Below are positions 1 to 10,837 of a stretch of 64,000 bases of DNA, piece by piece. The position numbers and the translations under genes are program-made. The DNA is taken from contig NC_066854.1 in NCBI RefSeq assembly GCF_001640805.2, positions 11,502,644 through 11,566,643 on the forward strand, read 5' to 3'. The DNA comes from Lates calcarifer. Its lineage: Eukaryota > Chordata > Actinopteri > Centropomidae. The first letter of the stretch is position 1; every line of letters starts with the position of its first letter. Under the pieces are notes generated by a model. The model ran no database searches, was not told the origin of the DNA, and saw nothing but the letters and a program-made list of their open reading frames with translations.

Positions 1-2410
1 CATAGTAGAGTAAGGCATGAAAATCACTCAAATACTGTAATAGTACAGTAAGGTGAAAAACAGTAATAAACAGTCATAAAAAATGTCATAGTACAGTAAG
101 GCATGAAAAACAGTGTGAAAAATACTTCATAGAATAATGTCATAGTAGAGTAAGGCCATTGAAAATCACTCAAATACTGTAATAGTACAGTAAGGCATGA
201 AAAACAGTAATAAACAGTCAAAAAAGGTCATAGAACAGTAAAGGCATGAAAAACAATGGAAAACAGTCCTAAACACTTAAATACTGTAATAGTACAGTAA
301 GGCATGAAAAAACAGTGGAAAACAGTCAAATACTGTCATAGTACAGTAAAGCATGAAAACATCACTCAAAAAAATCGCCATAGTAGAGTAAGGCATGAAA
401 AACAGTGAAAAACACTCAAATACTGTAATAGTACAGTAATGCATGAAAATCACTCAAAAAGGTCATAGAACAGTAAAGCATGAAAAACAATGGAAAAACA
501 TTAACACAAATACTGTAATAGTACAAGTAAGGCATGAGAAAACAGTAATAAACAGTCAAAAAACATCATAGTACAGTAAAGGCATGAAAATCCACTCAAA
601 AAATGCCATAGTACAGTAAGGCATGAAAAACAGTAATAAACAGTCAAAAAATGTCATAGTACAGTAAAGCATGAAAAACAGGTGGAAAAATACTCAAATA
701 ATGTCATAGTACAGTAAGGCATGAAAATCACTCAAAAAAGGTCATAGTACAGTAAAGCATGAAAAAAAAGTATTAAACACTCAAATACTGTAATAGTACA
801 GTAAGGCATGAAAAAGTAATAAACAGTCAAAAAATGTCATAGTAAAGTAAGGCATGAAAATCACTCAAATACTGTAATAGTACAATAAGGCATGAAAAAC
901 AGTAAAAAATACTCAAATACTGTCATAGTAGAATAAGGCATGGTAAACACTCAAATACTGTAATAGTACAGTAAGGCATAAAAAACAGTCAAAAAAGGTC
1001 ATAGTACAGTAAAGCGTGAAAAACAGTCATAAACACTCAAATACTGTAATAGTACAGTAAGGCATAAAAAACAGTCAAAAAAGGTCATAGTACAGTAAAG
1101 CATGAAAAACAATGGAAAACAGTCCTAAACACTTAAATACTGTAATAGTACAGTAAGGCATGAAAAACAGTCAAACAGTCAAAAAATGTCATAGTACAGT
1201 AAGGCATAAAAAACAGTCAAAAAATGTCATAGTAGAGTAAGGCATGAAAAACAGTGAAAAACACTCAAATACTGTAATAGTACAGTAATGCATGAAAATC
1301 ACTCAAAAAGGTCATAGAACAGTAAAGCATGAAAAACAATGGAAAAACATTAATAAACACAAATACTGTAATAGTACAGTAAGGCATGAAAATCACTCAA
1401 AAAATGTCATAGTACAGTAAAGCATGAAAAACATTCAAAAAATGTCATAGTACAGTAAAGCATGAAAAACAATGGAAAAACAGTCAAACACTCAAATACT
1501 GTAATAGTACAGTAAGGCATGAAAAACAGCAATAAACAGTCAAAAAACATCATAGTACAGTAAGGCATGAAAATCACTCAAAAAATGCCATAGTAGAGTA
1601 AGGCATGAAAATCACTCAAATACTGTAATAGTACAGTAAGGCATGAAAAACAGTAATAAACAGTCAAAAAATGTCATAGTACAGTAAGGCATGAAAAACA
1701 GTGGAAAAATACTCAAATAATGTCATAGTAGAGTAAGGCATGAAAATCACTCAAATACTGTAATAGTACAGTAAGGCATGAAAAACAGTAATAAACAGTC
1801 AAAAAATGTCATAGTACAGTAAGGCATGAAAAACAGTGGAAAAATACTCAAATAATGTCATAGTAGAGTAAGGCATGAAAATCACTCAAATACTGTAATA
1901 GTACAGTAAGGCATGAAAAACAGTGGAAAAATACTCAAATAATGTCATAGTAGAATAAGGCATGAAAATCACTCAAAAAAGGTCATAGTACAGTAAAGCA
2001 TGAAAAAAAGTATTAAACACTCAAATACTGTAATAGTACAGTAAGGCATGAAAAAGTAATAAACAGTCAAAAAATGTCATAGTACAGTAAGGCATGAAAA
2101 ACAGTCATAAACACTCAAATACTGTAATAGTACAGTAAGGCATGAAAAACAGTGGAAAAACACTCAAATACTGTCATAGTAGAGTAAACCATGGAAAACA
2201 GTCCTAAACACTCAAATACTGTAATAGTACAGTAAAGCATGAAAAACAATGGAAAACAGTCCTAAACACTTAAATACTGTAATAGTACAGTAAGGCATGA
2301 AAAACAGTGGAAAAATACTCAAATAATGTCATGGTAGAGTAAGGCATGAAAAACACTCAAATACTGTAATAGTACAGTAATGCATGAAAAACAGTAATGA
2401 ACAGACAAAA
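1..2410. repeat. Satellite array, about 53 units of roughly 45 bp
   Basis: A tandem array of A-rich units. The core is close to ATAGTACAGTAAGGCATGAA, preceded by either ACTGTA or TGTC and followed by variable A-rich spacers such as AACAGTAATAAACAGTC or ATCACTCAAA. Counting cores by eye gives about 53 in 2.4 kb. The ACTGTA...TACAGT part is an imperfect palindrome, so many units could form a small hairpin. Blocks of several units recur as larger copies: the block starting near 379 reappears near 1,228, and the block near 721 reappears near 1,960. This points to segmental duplication within the array. No credible gene lies inside. The array is cut by the window start, so its full size is unknown. 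Confidence 0.95.
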
Positions 2411-3247
2411 AACACCTGTCTTCACATAAGAATGGTTGATTAATTGGAAAGTTAGACAAAATGATTGTCTTTAGTCTGTTGTCAGTGTCTTTTTCTGTGA
2501 ATTTCAGTGTCTCCACTGCAAAACAAGATGAGGTTCATCTGCGCTTGTGTGCTGGAGACAAGATTGTGCCGTATCAACAACGAGCCATGTCTAAACTTTC
2601 CACTTCCAGGCAAAGCTTCACATTGTGTTGAAAGAATTTTACACTGGTGTGATTGCTGAAGTTAGGCAGCAGCACAAATAAAACACAAGTAAATAAATGC
2701 AAAAGAAATGATTCTGTGTGATTTTGTTGCATATAAAGATGTACGTGCAACAGATATTATGACACAACTACAACAACAGAACTATATTAAACGATACTAC
2801 TACTATATCAGATGATGACGTGATACTACTATATAAGACAACTACTGATGAGCTTGGATACTTAAAGATCACCTTTGGCAGTAAATTTTGACGCTGTACA
2901 AACAAATGCAAACACTAAAAGAAAAGGGACTGCGAGTTGTAAACTTACGTGAAGCAGACAAAGTGCGAGAGCCCCAGCTTTGGTTTACAGGTTCTGTGAA
3001 CACCTCTCCAAGCGCTCTTGACTCCCTGGCGTAACGGGATAACCGTCGACATGCGACGTCAGACGCAGTTCTTGCGAAACTGACAGCACTGGTGGCGTTA
3101 TGAAACAGAGAAAAATGAACAGCTGAAATTGTACAAAAAATAATTAATAAGAGACAAGAAGAAGACTAAATTACACTACATGAGACCAGATAGAGACAAC
3201 TATACTCCCTTAGACTAATGAATTTTGAATTTAAACACCAAATGTGA
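2411..3247. other. Non-coding stretch with no recognised gene
   Basis: No open frame or splice pattern that I can support. About 2,760-2,850 holds a short degenerate ACTACTATA/GATGATGACG tract resembling the longer one at 5.3-5.6 kb. A CpG-containing patch at about 2,940-3,090, with GACGTC-like motifs, resembles the promoter-like blocks near 6.8 and 13.7 kb, but I cannot tie it to a transcript. Confidence 0.5.
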
Positions 3248-3352
3248 CTGCTCATAAAGCTTGGTTAGCATTCTAGCTGCAGCTTTCAGAATCATTTGTA
3301 GACTTTTAGTGCTAGCATGTGGTAGGCCCCAAAACATTACAATAATCAAGTA
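3248..3352 (-). mobile_element. LINE reverse-transcriptase fragment (L2/Rex-like)
   Basis: On the minus strand the segment reads LDYCNVL and then, after damage, KSTNDSE-like and AAARML-like stretches. These match the conserved DYCN...LQxIQNAAARxLT region near the end of the reverse transcriptase in L2/Rex-type fish LINEs. Stop codons and missing residues show it is a dead 5'-truncated relic. Only about 100 bp is recognisable. Confidence 0.6.
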
Positions 3353-3536
3353 ATTCTTACACATATGCACTTTTAAAGTCTGTGTAAAGCACTAATACCA
3401 TTCTGAGTTAGTCACACCAAAATCTGGAAAAAATAAGGAGCTCTATTAGCGTGTCCACTGAAGGTGGTGAAGCCACAATTTCAATAATTTCATACTTAAT
3501 TTATATTACTATTTATTTAAGGTTTTAGATGTATTT

Positions 3537-3556
3537 CTAACCCTAACCCTAACCAT
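3537..3556. repeat. Short interstitial telomere-like repeat
   Basis: CTAACCCTAACCCTAACC, about three tandem units of the vertebrate telomere motif on the C-rich strand. Single degenerate copies occur nearby (GGGTTAGGGTT near 4,510 and 12,410; CCCTAACCTAACC near 9,710). It is too short to be a telomere and probably reflects repair or chance in an AT-rich repeat region. Confidence 0.5.
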
Positions 3557-3838
3557 ATTTGTAATGGTTTTATATTTATTTTTAGAGCATTTTTTTCTGT
3601 GTTGGTTTTATACTTGATATTTAAAGGCCTTCAATTTATCAATTCAGGGTTTCTATTCTGTGTCAAACTGCAACTGAGATAATGACAGAGTCAGACTAAA
3701 AAGAATAAACACTGACCTTCTGGAAACATCTTCATGTCAGTCTCTTCTGTGATTTAATGGTTGAAGTTTGAATTCTGTGGAGAAAACACAACAAACATTA
3801 ATATATAGATGTAACTTTTAACACAATAAAAAATAAAA

Positions 3839-4440
3839 GTGTTTCTGGGTATTGAACTTCAAACTGTACAGATAGAGATAGAAGTAAAGGACACTAAATT
3901 TACAAAGAAACCAGTATGTGGACCAACTGGTTCTGGACTCATCAGAGTTAAATTTGTTTTCTACACAAAGACAGAAGAAGCTGCTCTGACTAGAGAAGTG
4001 ACTCCACCAGCTGCTCATATTCACACAACAGCAGTGGATGGAAATGTTTGTTTCTCCAATGTAAGTTAAAATTTGAACTAAATTTGGTCAAGAGAGGAAG
4101 GACGAGATGGGACGAAACGAGACACAAAAACAGGCAGAAAGAGAGAGAGGGGGAAGGAGACAGACAAAATGAGAGCGATGTAACCAAGACGATCATCGGC
4201 AGTTGCTGAAGATATATAATTTAATGGCAGTGCTCTGTGTTGGACAGGTGACGAAGCTGTTTGTGAATTACCTGGAGGCCTCTGTCCTGGTCTAAACAAT
4301 TCCTTCATTGTACAAAGATTCTCTGATCGTGGACGAAGTGGAGACACCTGGAGGAAATAAAGAGAGAAACATACAAAGCACAATGATCAATACACTGTGA
4401 CCTGTTCATCAACACTTTAACCATGAAAACACAGTGTCTC
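3839..4440 (-). repeat. Local repeat family, copy a, with exon-like module 4272-4347
   Basis: First copy of a family also seen at 10.2, 11.8 and 13.0 kb. The exon-like core (minus strand) is flanked by the acceptor TTTCCTCCAG-type and the donor CAG/GTAATTC, as in the other copies. Here the core is 76 bp and its frame is interrupted by small deletions that bring in a TAG, so it is decayed relative to copies c and d. The lower part (about 4,010-4,160) resembles 10,685-10,790, sharing CAACAGCAGTGGATGGAAA. A 76-codon plus-strand open frame at 3,839-4,069 overlaps this, but I see no family match for it. Confidence 0.55.
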
Positions 4441-4737
4441 AGAAAATGGGCTGTCACATATGACAAGAAAAAGCATCACATCTTTAAGAACCAATCACAA
4501 TAAATATTTGGGTTAGGGTTACTGTGAACTTTAAAAACTTTCATTTAAGTACATTTTTGAAAGCAGGGTTTTAACTTGTGGTATTTTTAATTATACTTCA
4601 GTTCACAGACAGAAAATTACCTCACAACTATTTAGAGTTTTTATGTATTATTATAACTGCTACTATTTTCTGACATGATTAATCAGTCATTATTATATTC
4701 AATACTAATCTCATTAAATACAGGGCACAGAGCAGAG

Positions 4738-4860
4738 GCCTGTACTACGAAGCGAGGTTACTGGCCTATCAGAGTAACTTCAGGAGTAACTTGGTGACGT
4801 CAGGTGTAACATCCCAGTTAACCTGTACTACGAAAGGTGGATAGGTTTTACCCGGGGTAA
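4738..4860. mobile_element. DNA-transposon end-like fragment
   Basis: GGCCTGTACTACGAAGC followed about 80 bp later by ACCTGTACTACGAAAGG. The CCTGTACTACGAAG motif is, as I recall, typical of the ends of fish PIF/Harbinger-type elements. No transposase or matching second terminus was found, so the boundaries and class are uncertain. Confidence 0.35.
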
Positions 4861-4979
4861 TTAATGCTGCATCTCTAAACTGCTACTTCTTCCTTAAATA
4901 CCGCCCCACAGGTGGATACTGGCACGACGACAGAGAGAGGCTGACTCCGAAGGACAGGGGTTGTCTAAAGACCGTCAGT

Positions 4980-5009
4980 CCCCCGTGCACCCCCCACCCC
5001 CCGACCCCC
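4980..5009 (-). other. G-quadruplex-capable C-run cluster
   Basis: Four runs of at least five C within 30 bp on the plus strand. The minus strand therefore carries four G-runs separated by loops of 1-5 bases, which meets the usual G4 pattern. No gene is nearby to assign a role. Confidence 0.5.
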
Positions 5010-5309
5010 ACCAATAAATGTGTTTTTTATGCTCTGCATTTTCCACTTTCAATTTTTCAAATTTGTAATTTTTCTTTCTCACAGTCAAGCAGCAGAATTT
5101 AGCATCATTACTGTTGAATATTATCAATTTCAATAATCCTTTAAATGTGGGTGGGGGCATTATTGTCCTGAAAGACAATATAATGCGACAGGCTGTTGTA
5201 AATGTAGAACAGTGCGCAAAGGTGAGTCAGAGGTTTACAGTTGATAATGAACCTCAGGGACACACAGTAAACTTTGTGGAAGACACTGGCAGAGAGATTC
5301 AAAACAGTA

Positions 5310-5625
5310 GAGGACATGAGACTATTAGACGACACTACTATTATATTAGACAACAACAGACTAGATGATAGTACTATTATATTAGACGACTACAACAGCA
5401 GCAGCAGCAGCCGAACTGACTAGACAAGACTACTGGATGACTACTATATTAAATGACACTACAACAACAGATTAGATGACGCTACTATATTAGACTACTA
5501 CTACAACATTAGATGAGACTACTGGATGACTGTACTATATTAGACTACTACAGCAACAACAGCAGAACAGACTAGACAAGACTACTGGATGACAGTACTA
5601 TATTAAATGACACTACTACTATATC
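5310..5625. repeat. Degenerate ACTACTATATTAGA-type tandem tract
   Basis: Repeated variants of ACTACTATATTAGACGAC, TGGATGACTACTATATTA and ACAACAACAG, with a short (CAG)n at about 5,396-5,412. The unit length is irregular. An inverted piece of the same sequence (CATCCAGTAGTCTTGTTTAGTC) lies at about 5,821-5,842. No coding sense was seen. Confidence 0.7.
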
Positions 5626-5671
5626 AAACCAAAACATGCAGTATTAATGATGGGAAATATGAATGTGTACC

Positions 5672-5790
5672 ACTTCACTGGAGACACCTGGAGGAAACAT
5701 ACAAAGGAAAATGATCAATACGCTACTGCCTGTTCCTCATCAACAGTTTAACATTACAGCTCAAACTGAATATTTAACAAAATATTTTTA
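5672..5790 (-). repeat. Partial copy of the local repeat family
   Basis: Matches the flank of the exon-like modules: GGAGACACCTGGAGGAAA..., then ATACAAAGGAAAATGATCAAT and CTGTTCCTCATCAACAGTTTAA. The exon-like core itself is missing past its acceptor edge, so this copy is truncated. Confidence 0.6.
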
Positions 5791-6523
5791 TGCCTCACCA
5801 TCATTTAATATAGTACTGTCATCCAGTAGTCTTGTTTAGTCTGTTCTGCTGTTGTTGTAGTAGTAGTCCAACAAATAATATTATTATCATTAATAAAGAA
5901 CAATTCACCTCCAACACCTGAACAGCGTAGAAGAATACAACACTGAAAACTAAACACTACAACCAAAAATCACACTTAGACTTTTGAGGTGAATAAATTC
6001 ATCATGTTACTACAATATGACTTCATTGATCTCAGAGAGAAAAGCCATTTTTAAAATCGTTGTAATAATAATTCCAGTCACAGTGACCACAAACAAATGG
6101 TGAGGGGATCGATCAATGGCTATGGATAGATTACTACCACAAAGCTATAAAGACATACAAACGCCAAAGAGGCAAAAAACTAAACAAAATGAGCACAATG
6201 CCACACTGAAAACCGCTAGACCCGCAACCACAAGAAACGTGACGACGACGATGACCAGGCTGGAGCTACAAACCACAAAGAAGCAGTAAAATGCTACGGT
6301 ATGCTAATGGCGTGCTAGCGATGGTACAGAGATGCAAACAGTTGTAAACAGACAGACTAATAAACAGTTGACAACAATGTGGCAGGGACGCCACAATTAC
6401 ACTTCAACCCAAACAAACAAAAAAGACGCCAAAAAGGGAATACTGCCAAAAACATCCTTAAACGATAAGGCTAATGCTAACGCCCTACGTTTATGCTAAC
6501 GTCAATGTTAACGCTTGCTATTA

Positions 6524-6657
6524 GTGAGATTGGACGCTGAGCACACCTGCGGCGGCGAGGTGAGGCTAATGCTAATGCTAACACGAGGTGAGGTTAATGC
6601 TAATGCTAACACCCTCGCCTCGCCGCCGCCGCAGGTGTGCTAAGCGTCCAGTCTCAC
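6524..6657. repeat. GC-rich inverted repeat with tandem repeats in the loop
   Basis: The left arm 6524-6560 and right arm 6618-6657 are near-perfect reverse complements: GTGAGATTGGACGCTGAGCA pairs with the TAAGCGTCCAGTCTCAC end, and GGCGGCGAGG pairs with CCTCGCCGCC. One extra GCC sits in the right arm. The loop holds two copies of a GAGGTGAGG[C/T]TAATGCTAATGCTAACAC unit. GCTAATGCTAAC strings also occur at about 6,470-6,510 and 13,640-13,700. Confidence 0.8.
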
Positions 6658-6658
6658 C

Positions 6659-6775
6659 CGTGTTCGACAAAAAACAGCTCCAGAGTTTGTTTTAGCATCT
6701 GACCTGTGTTCGACAAAAACCAGCTCCAGAGTTTGTTTTAGCATCTCACCTGTGTTCCACAAAAAGTTTAAGCAT
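6659..6775 (-). repeat. About 46-bp tandem cassette carrying a splice-donor-like site
   Basis: Two full units and one partial unit of TGTTCGACAAAAACAGCTCC / AGAGTTTGTTTTAGCATCT. Read on the minus strand, each unit ends GAACACAG followed by GTGAGA or GTCAGA, i.e. a donor-like junction repeated in tandem. A single related copy lies at about 13,765-13,805. This may be a duplicated first-exon end of an unknown transcript, or simply part of the repeat. Confidence 0.55.
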
Positions 6776-6779
6776 TCGG

Positions 6780-6960
6780 ACCTCGGTAACGACGTTCCCT
6801 CGCACTACTGGCAAACAGAGGCAATTCTTCGGACATGGCTCATATCTGATTCGCCTCTCTGAACAGCTCCTCCCAGAAGCTCGTAACCAATGACGAGCCA
6901 CGTCGTGACCAATGACGACATACGTCAGCTAACAGGAAGATGCTCTACTACTATTGCGAA
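6780..6960 (-). promoter_or_regulatory. Promoter-like CpG/CCAAT block
   Basis: A CpG-richer patch in AT-rich surroundings. It has two ACCAATGACG motifs (about 6,888 and 6,909), CRE-like GACG/ACGTCA motifs around 6,900-6,930, and CCTCGGTAACGACG. On the minus strand it would sit just upstream of the tandem donor cassette and the exon-like modules. The promoter call is inference; no TATA box or start site can be fixed. Confidence 0.35.
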
Positions 6961-8488
6961 TCTGAGACTTCAATAAACCCATTTTAAGCATCAAAACAGT
7001 TTAGGACACGAGTAAAGGTGCGTTTTCACAAAATGTTAAATATCGAACTCCATTTCTTTAAATTATAAAACACTTGGGTCTTATATGCAAGTACTTTGGA
7101 AGGTTAATTTTAAAAAGGTGTAAAAATAGCATCAGACCCCCAAGGGTTAATGATAAACTGTGCAATATATCTCGTAACCCATATATATATTATAAAGAGA
7201 TTAAAAATCTATCACATGTACCCCAAGGGACTCATATATTGAGAAGAGGTAGAGGAACTTGGAATGCCAAGCTCAGCATTTCCTTAAGTCATTATGCATA
7301 AATAGTGTGTGATATAGCCAATCTATATTTTCCCTATATTTTGAACACCTTCACTGACAATAAAAACTGAAAAACACACACACATTGATTATTACACTTT
7401 GATATTAGTATGAGCTTTCTTGAATATTTGTCTTATTTTTTGCCACAGAACATACATGTGTTCTGCATTTTGGAATGAATTCTCTCATTTACTCCAACAA
7501 AAAACAGAGCAATCCCAGGTAATCAGAAATAAAATTCATATTTAGTACAAACAAAACAAATCTGTGACAGCAAATGTTCAAAAGAAAAGTATCAAACAAT
7601 GGTTCTCTTGCCAAACTGTGGGCCAAATATTTTTTTTCTGTTCTGGACACAGTATGAAATTGGATAAAATATCCAAAACAATTTTGAGACAAAGGATGCT
7701 GTTGTCGAAAGCTGCATTTTCCAAATAACATAAAAGATCAACAATAACTTAATAAGTGTATGATGACCCCTAATACATAACCCAAATGTATGTTACGATA
7801 ACTGTGAGTAAATGCATTGTACAATTAAACCAATATGATCATATGTGCCCAGTGTACAGTTTATAACTGTAAAGCAAAAGATGAATGAAGAGTGAATACG
7901 ATTCTGCGACATAAAGCCTCATTGTTCCAGGAATTATTCCAGTAAAGCCATGATCACTGATATATTATGTATGTATGGATATAACAGTAAATGCACAATG
8001 TAAACATACAAGAACTATGACAACTGAGATATTTGGTAGTGTTTTTGACCTCTGCTCTCCACGGCAACATCACACCCAGAAACCAGATGGGTTATCACAA
8101 TATTTCTATGCAAACTGCGCTCATTGTTTTATAACTGCTTTCTGATACTCCACCCGTGTGTGTAAAAACAGATGTGATGCATATAATGCAAAAACTAATT
8201 CTATGAAGTATGTTGATGCTACCAAAACATTTTTTTAAAGATATTAAAGAAAGATATTAAGATATATATTCTCTGATCAATATGGTAAAATTTACCATCA
8301 TATGTCACTGCTATCACCTTTATATGTTCTTACATCAGGTACAGTAAGTATCCAGAAAACATTGAGTGGACATATTGCCCAGCATAAAGTCCTGCAGCCT
8401 GGTCTGACGGCAGCTGTATGTGTACAGTGTCTCTGTGTCGTAATGGGAGTACAGCGCTCCTTGAAACCTGATCCAGCAAGCCCTTTTT
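6961..8488. other. AT-rich non-coding stretch, nothing recognised
   Basis: Short open frames only (up to about 105 codons), with no domain, splice context or family resemblance. Ordinary intergenic DNA as far as I can see. Confidence 0.5.
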
Positions 8489-9281
8489 TGTCACACTGCG
8501 GTGAGGTTTGTCTTGTCTTGGGATTTTGGTCTTGTCATTTCCTGTTTTATTTTGAAGGATTTACTCTCCTCTCGTTTCAGAGCACTTGCCCTTCCTCATG
8601 TGTCACCTGTGTGTCCTGATTACTCATTGTTTCCACCTGTTTCCCATTACCTCTGCATGTTTAAATAGTCTGTGTCTCCTTTGTCTTGTGCCAGAGTGTC
8701 TTCGATCCGTTCACCCGACTCACCTCCAGCTTTGAAGCCACAGCCAGAGTGTTGCCTCTAGTAAGCCATTGTTCCTCTGTGAGAGTGATTTTTATTTTTA
8801 TTTTTTTGTTGTTGTTGTTGTTGTTGTTTGTAAATTTTGATATCTCAGTTTCTTGCCTTAGCCTTAGAGTACTTTCATAGTTGTTTGTTTTCCTCCTTTT
8901 GGAGCGATTTTGTTTTACTCGTTTATGTTCATAGCTTATCTTAGGCCCTCTGTTTTTTAGGAGAGAGTTTTATTTAGAGCTTTTCTGGTTTTCCTCCTGT
9001 TGGAGTGTTTTTTGTTAAATCTTTTCATAGCCTTTTGTTTGCCTCCTCTGAGTGATTTTTATTTTTATTTTTTTTTTGATTTGTTCTAACTTTATTAGCC
9101 ACCGTTCATTTGTGTTTTCTTTTTTGAGAGTGACTTTGTTTTTGTTTTCTTATCTGCCCTAGGAAAATTTTATAGCCTCTGTTTCTTTGTCACTCAAGTG
9201 AGAGAACTTTGGTTGTTAATAAAGTCTGTTTTATTAACGTCATCTCTGCGTCTGAGTCCTGCCTTTAGTCTCGGCCTGACA
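8489..9281 (+). mobile_element. Solo LTR of an LTR retrotransposon (793 bp)
   Basis: The element begins TGTCAC and ends CCTGACA, giving the TG...CA LTR signature with short inverted termini TGTCA/TGACA. Both sides are flanked by TTTTT (8484-8488 and 9282-9286), a 5-bp target-site duplication. Inside are a TATA-like TTTAAATAG at 8660-8668 and a poly(A) signal AATAAA at 9218-9223, in the right order for U3-R-U5. A (GTT)n tract sits at about 8,808-8,828. No internal gag/pol follows, so this is a solo LTR left by recombination. It resembles gypsy-type fish LTRs from memory; the family is not confirmed. Confidence 0.8.
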
Positions 9282-9539
9282 TTTTTGAACTCATCCTAAG
9301 TGTACATCACTGGATCATTGTTCATCAGTGCCACCCACACATTACCTCTTTTGCAGTGGACATGGTAGTAAGTAGTAGATCACCTGGTATGGTACAGGTG
9401 AAAATACCAGTTTGGGGATTGTAGTCTTGATTGCCGTTGTGCAGGAGTTTGTCGAAGATGACCGGAGAGCTGACAGGAGGGAACGGATTTGTGAGCTTAG
9501 CGGTGAATTGAGGCTAAAAGCCTAAAAACCCAAACCTCT

Positions 9540-10300
9540 GGCTAAAAATGTCACAGTAGAGTAAGGCGTCAAAAACCGTCAGTGAATGTCATAGTATAAT
9601 AAGCTGTGAAAACTGTCAGTATAACTTTTTAATATCACAAAAGTGATCTTGTAATGCAGAAATGCCAAGTTTCTCTACTTGCAAATAAAATGTAAAATTG
9701 AGGTTGAAAACCCTAACCTAACCTCTGGCTAATAATATTCACTTTGATACAATATTAAATACAGCAGCAGAATATTCTTTAGAAGTATTTGAGTAACAAT
9801 CCTTTTATCAGTCACAACTACAAAAATGCATTATATATACACACAAGACAAGCTGTAACAATATGAACAGTATAAACAGGACTGTGTACACAGTGATAGT
9901 GGATTTGAGTACTGATATTGCACAGTTTGAAATAAGAAGTGAGATACAAGGCAAAGTAATCTGTTACTAGATGTAGTTTGAAACAAAAGTTCAATGTAAA
10001 ATTAGAAGTAATATGTAAAAAGAAAAATAGTATGTAATGGTAGAAGTAATAGTAAACCAAAATAGAAATAAGTCACTTCATAGTCAGGCATAAAAATATT
10101 TAGTTAAATGTTCAGTTTCAGCTGTAATGTTGAACTGTTGATGAGGAGTAGGCAGTAGTGTATTGATCATTTTCCTTTGTATGTTTCCTCCAGGTGTCTC
10201 CACTTTGTCCATGATCACAGAGTCTTTGTACAATGAAGAAGTTCTTTGAGACACAGGCCTCCAGGTAATTCACACACTGTCCAACACAGAGCACTGTGTA
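9540..10300 (+). repeat. Local repeat family, copy b: left arm of inverted duplication
   Basis: Collinear, in inverted orientation, with 11,779-12,600. Matching landmarks in order are: the satellite-like GTCACAGTAGAGTAAGG start; ATATCACAAAAGTGAT...TTGTAATGCAGAAAT; CTAACC...CCTCTGGCTAA; AACAGGACTGTGTACACAGT; and the exon-like module. The arms are roughly 0.8 kb and visibly diverged. AAGTAATCTGTTACTAGATG occurs at about 9,956 and again at about 10,347, so part is also tandemly duplicated. A retro- or DNA-element origin cannot be decided by eye. Confidence 0.7.
10194..10264 (+). pseudogene. Exon-like module, copy b
   Basis: A 71-bp segment between a good acceptor (TTTCCTCCAG) and a donor (CAG/GTAATTC). 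Compared with copy c it lacks 2 bp and 6 bp, so the long reading frame is broken. A short frame starting at its internal ATG (MKKFFETQAS) stays open and splices in frame to the candidate last exon at 10,555. Whether any transcript exists is unknown. Confidence 0.45.
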
Positions 10301-10554
10301 TCAGGGAAGTGTAATAGAAGTAATGTAAAAGCAATTAGCAAGTCAAAGTAATCTGTTACTAGATGTAGTTTGCAACAGTAAAAGTTAAATGTAAATTTAG
10401 AACTACTTTGTAATATAAAGGCAATGCAGAAGTAATAGTAATCCAAAATAGAAATGAAAGTTAAAAAAAAGTCTAGTCAGGAGTCTAATATGTAAAAAAC
10501 TATTTGGACTTACAGATGAGTTTGTGTGATCAATGCGTGTTGTTGTCTGTGCAG

Positions 10555-10650
10555 AAGGAGAAGACGACAGCAGCTGAAGACCTGAAGTGGATGAAAGAAT
10601 GAAGCTGTTAATGAAATAAAAGAGCTCCACCATCTAACTGCTGTAAACTG
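10555..10650 (+). pseudogene. Candidate 3' terminal exon of the local family
   Basis: Follows an acceptor-like TGTTGTCTGTGCAG. Spliced to the donor at 10,264, it would read RRRRQQLKT and stop at 10,583-10,585. A consensus AATAAA follows at 10,615-10,620. The order acceptor, short coding end, stop and poly(A) signal is what a last exon looks like. With one intact copy and no protein family recognised, it could be a remnant of a multicopy gene or coincidence within a repeat. Confidence 0.35.
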
Positions 10651-10837
10651 TGTTGCTTTCCTGTTGTTCAACTGAAAACACTTAGTTTTTCTCTGCACAT
10701 GGGCACAACAGCAGTGGATGGAAAAGTCTGTTTGGTTGAGAGAGCAAGAAGAGAAGCGGGGGGGGGGGGGGCAGACAAAATTAGAGAGTGTAGAGAAAGT
10801 GTAAAGTGGGGCACACACAAATGTACGTCCTCTGTAC

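Noticed and set aside
1..2410. Possible CRISPR array
   Set aside because: The units are tandem and variable, with no constant repeat separated by unique spacers, and the setting is a vertebrate genome. It is a satellite.
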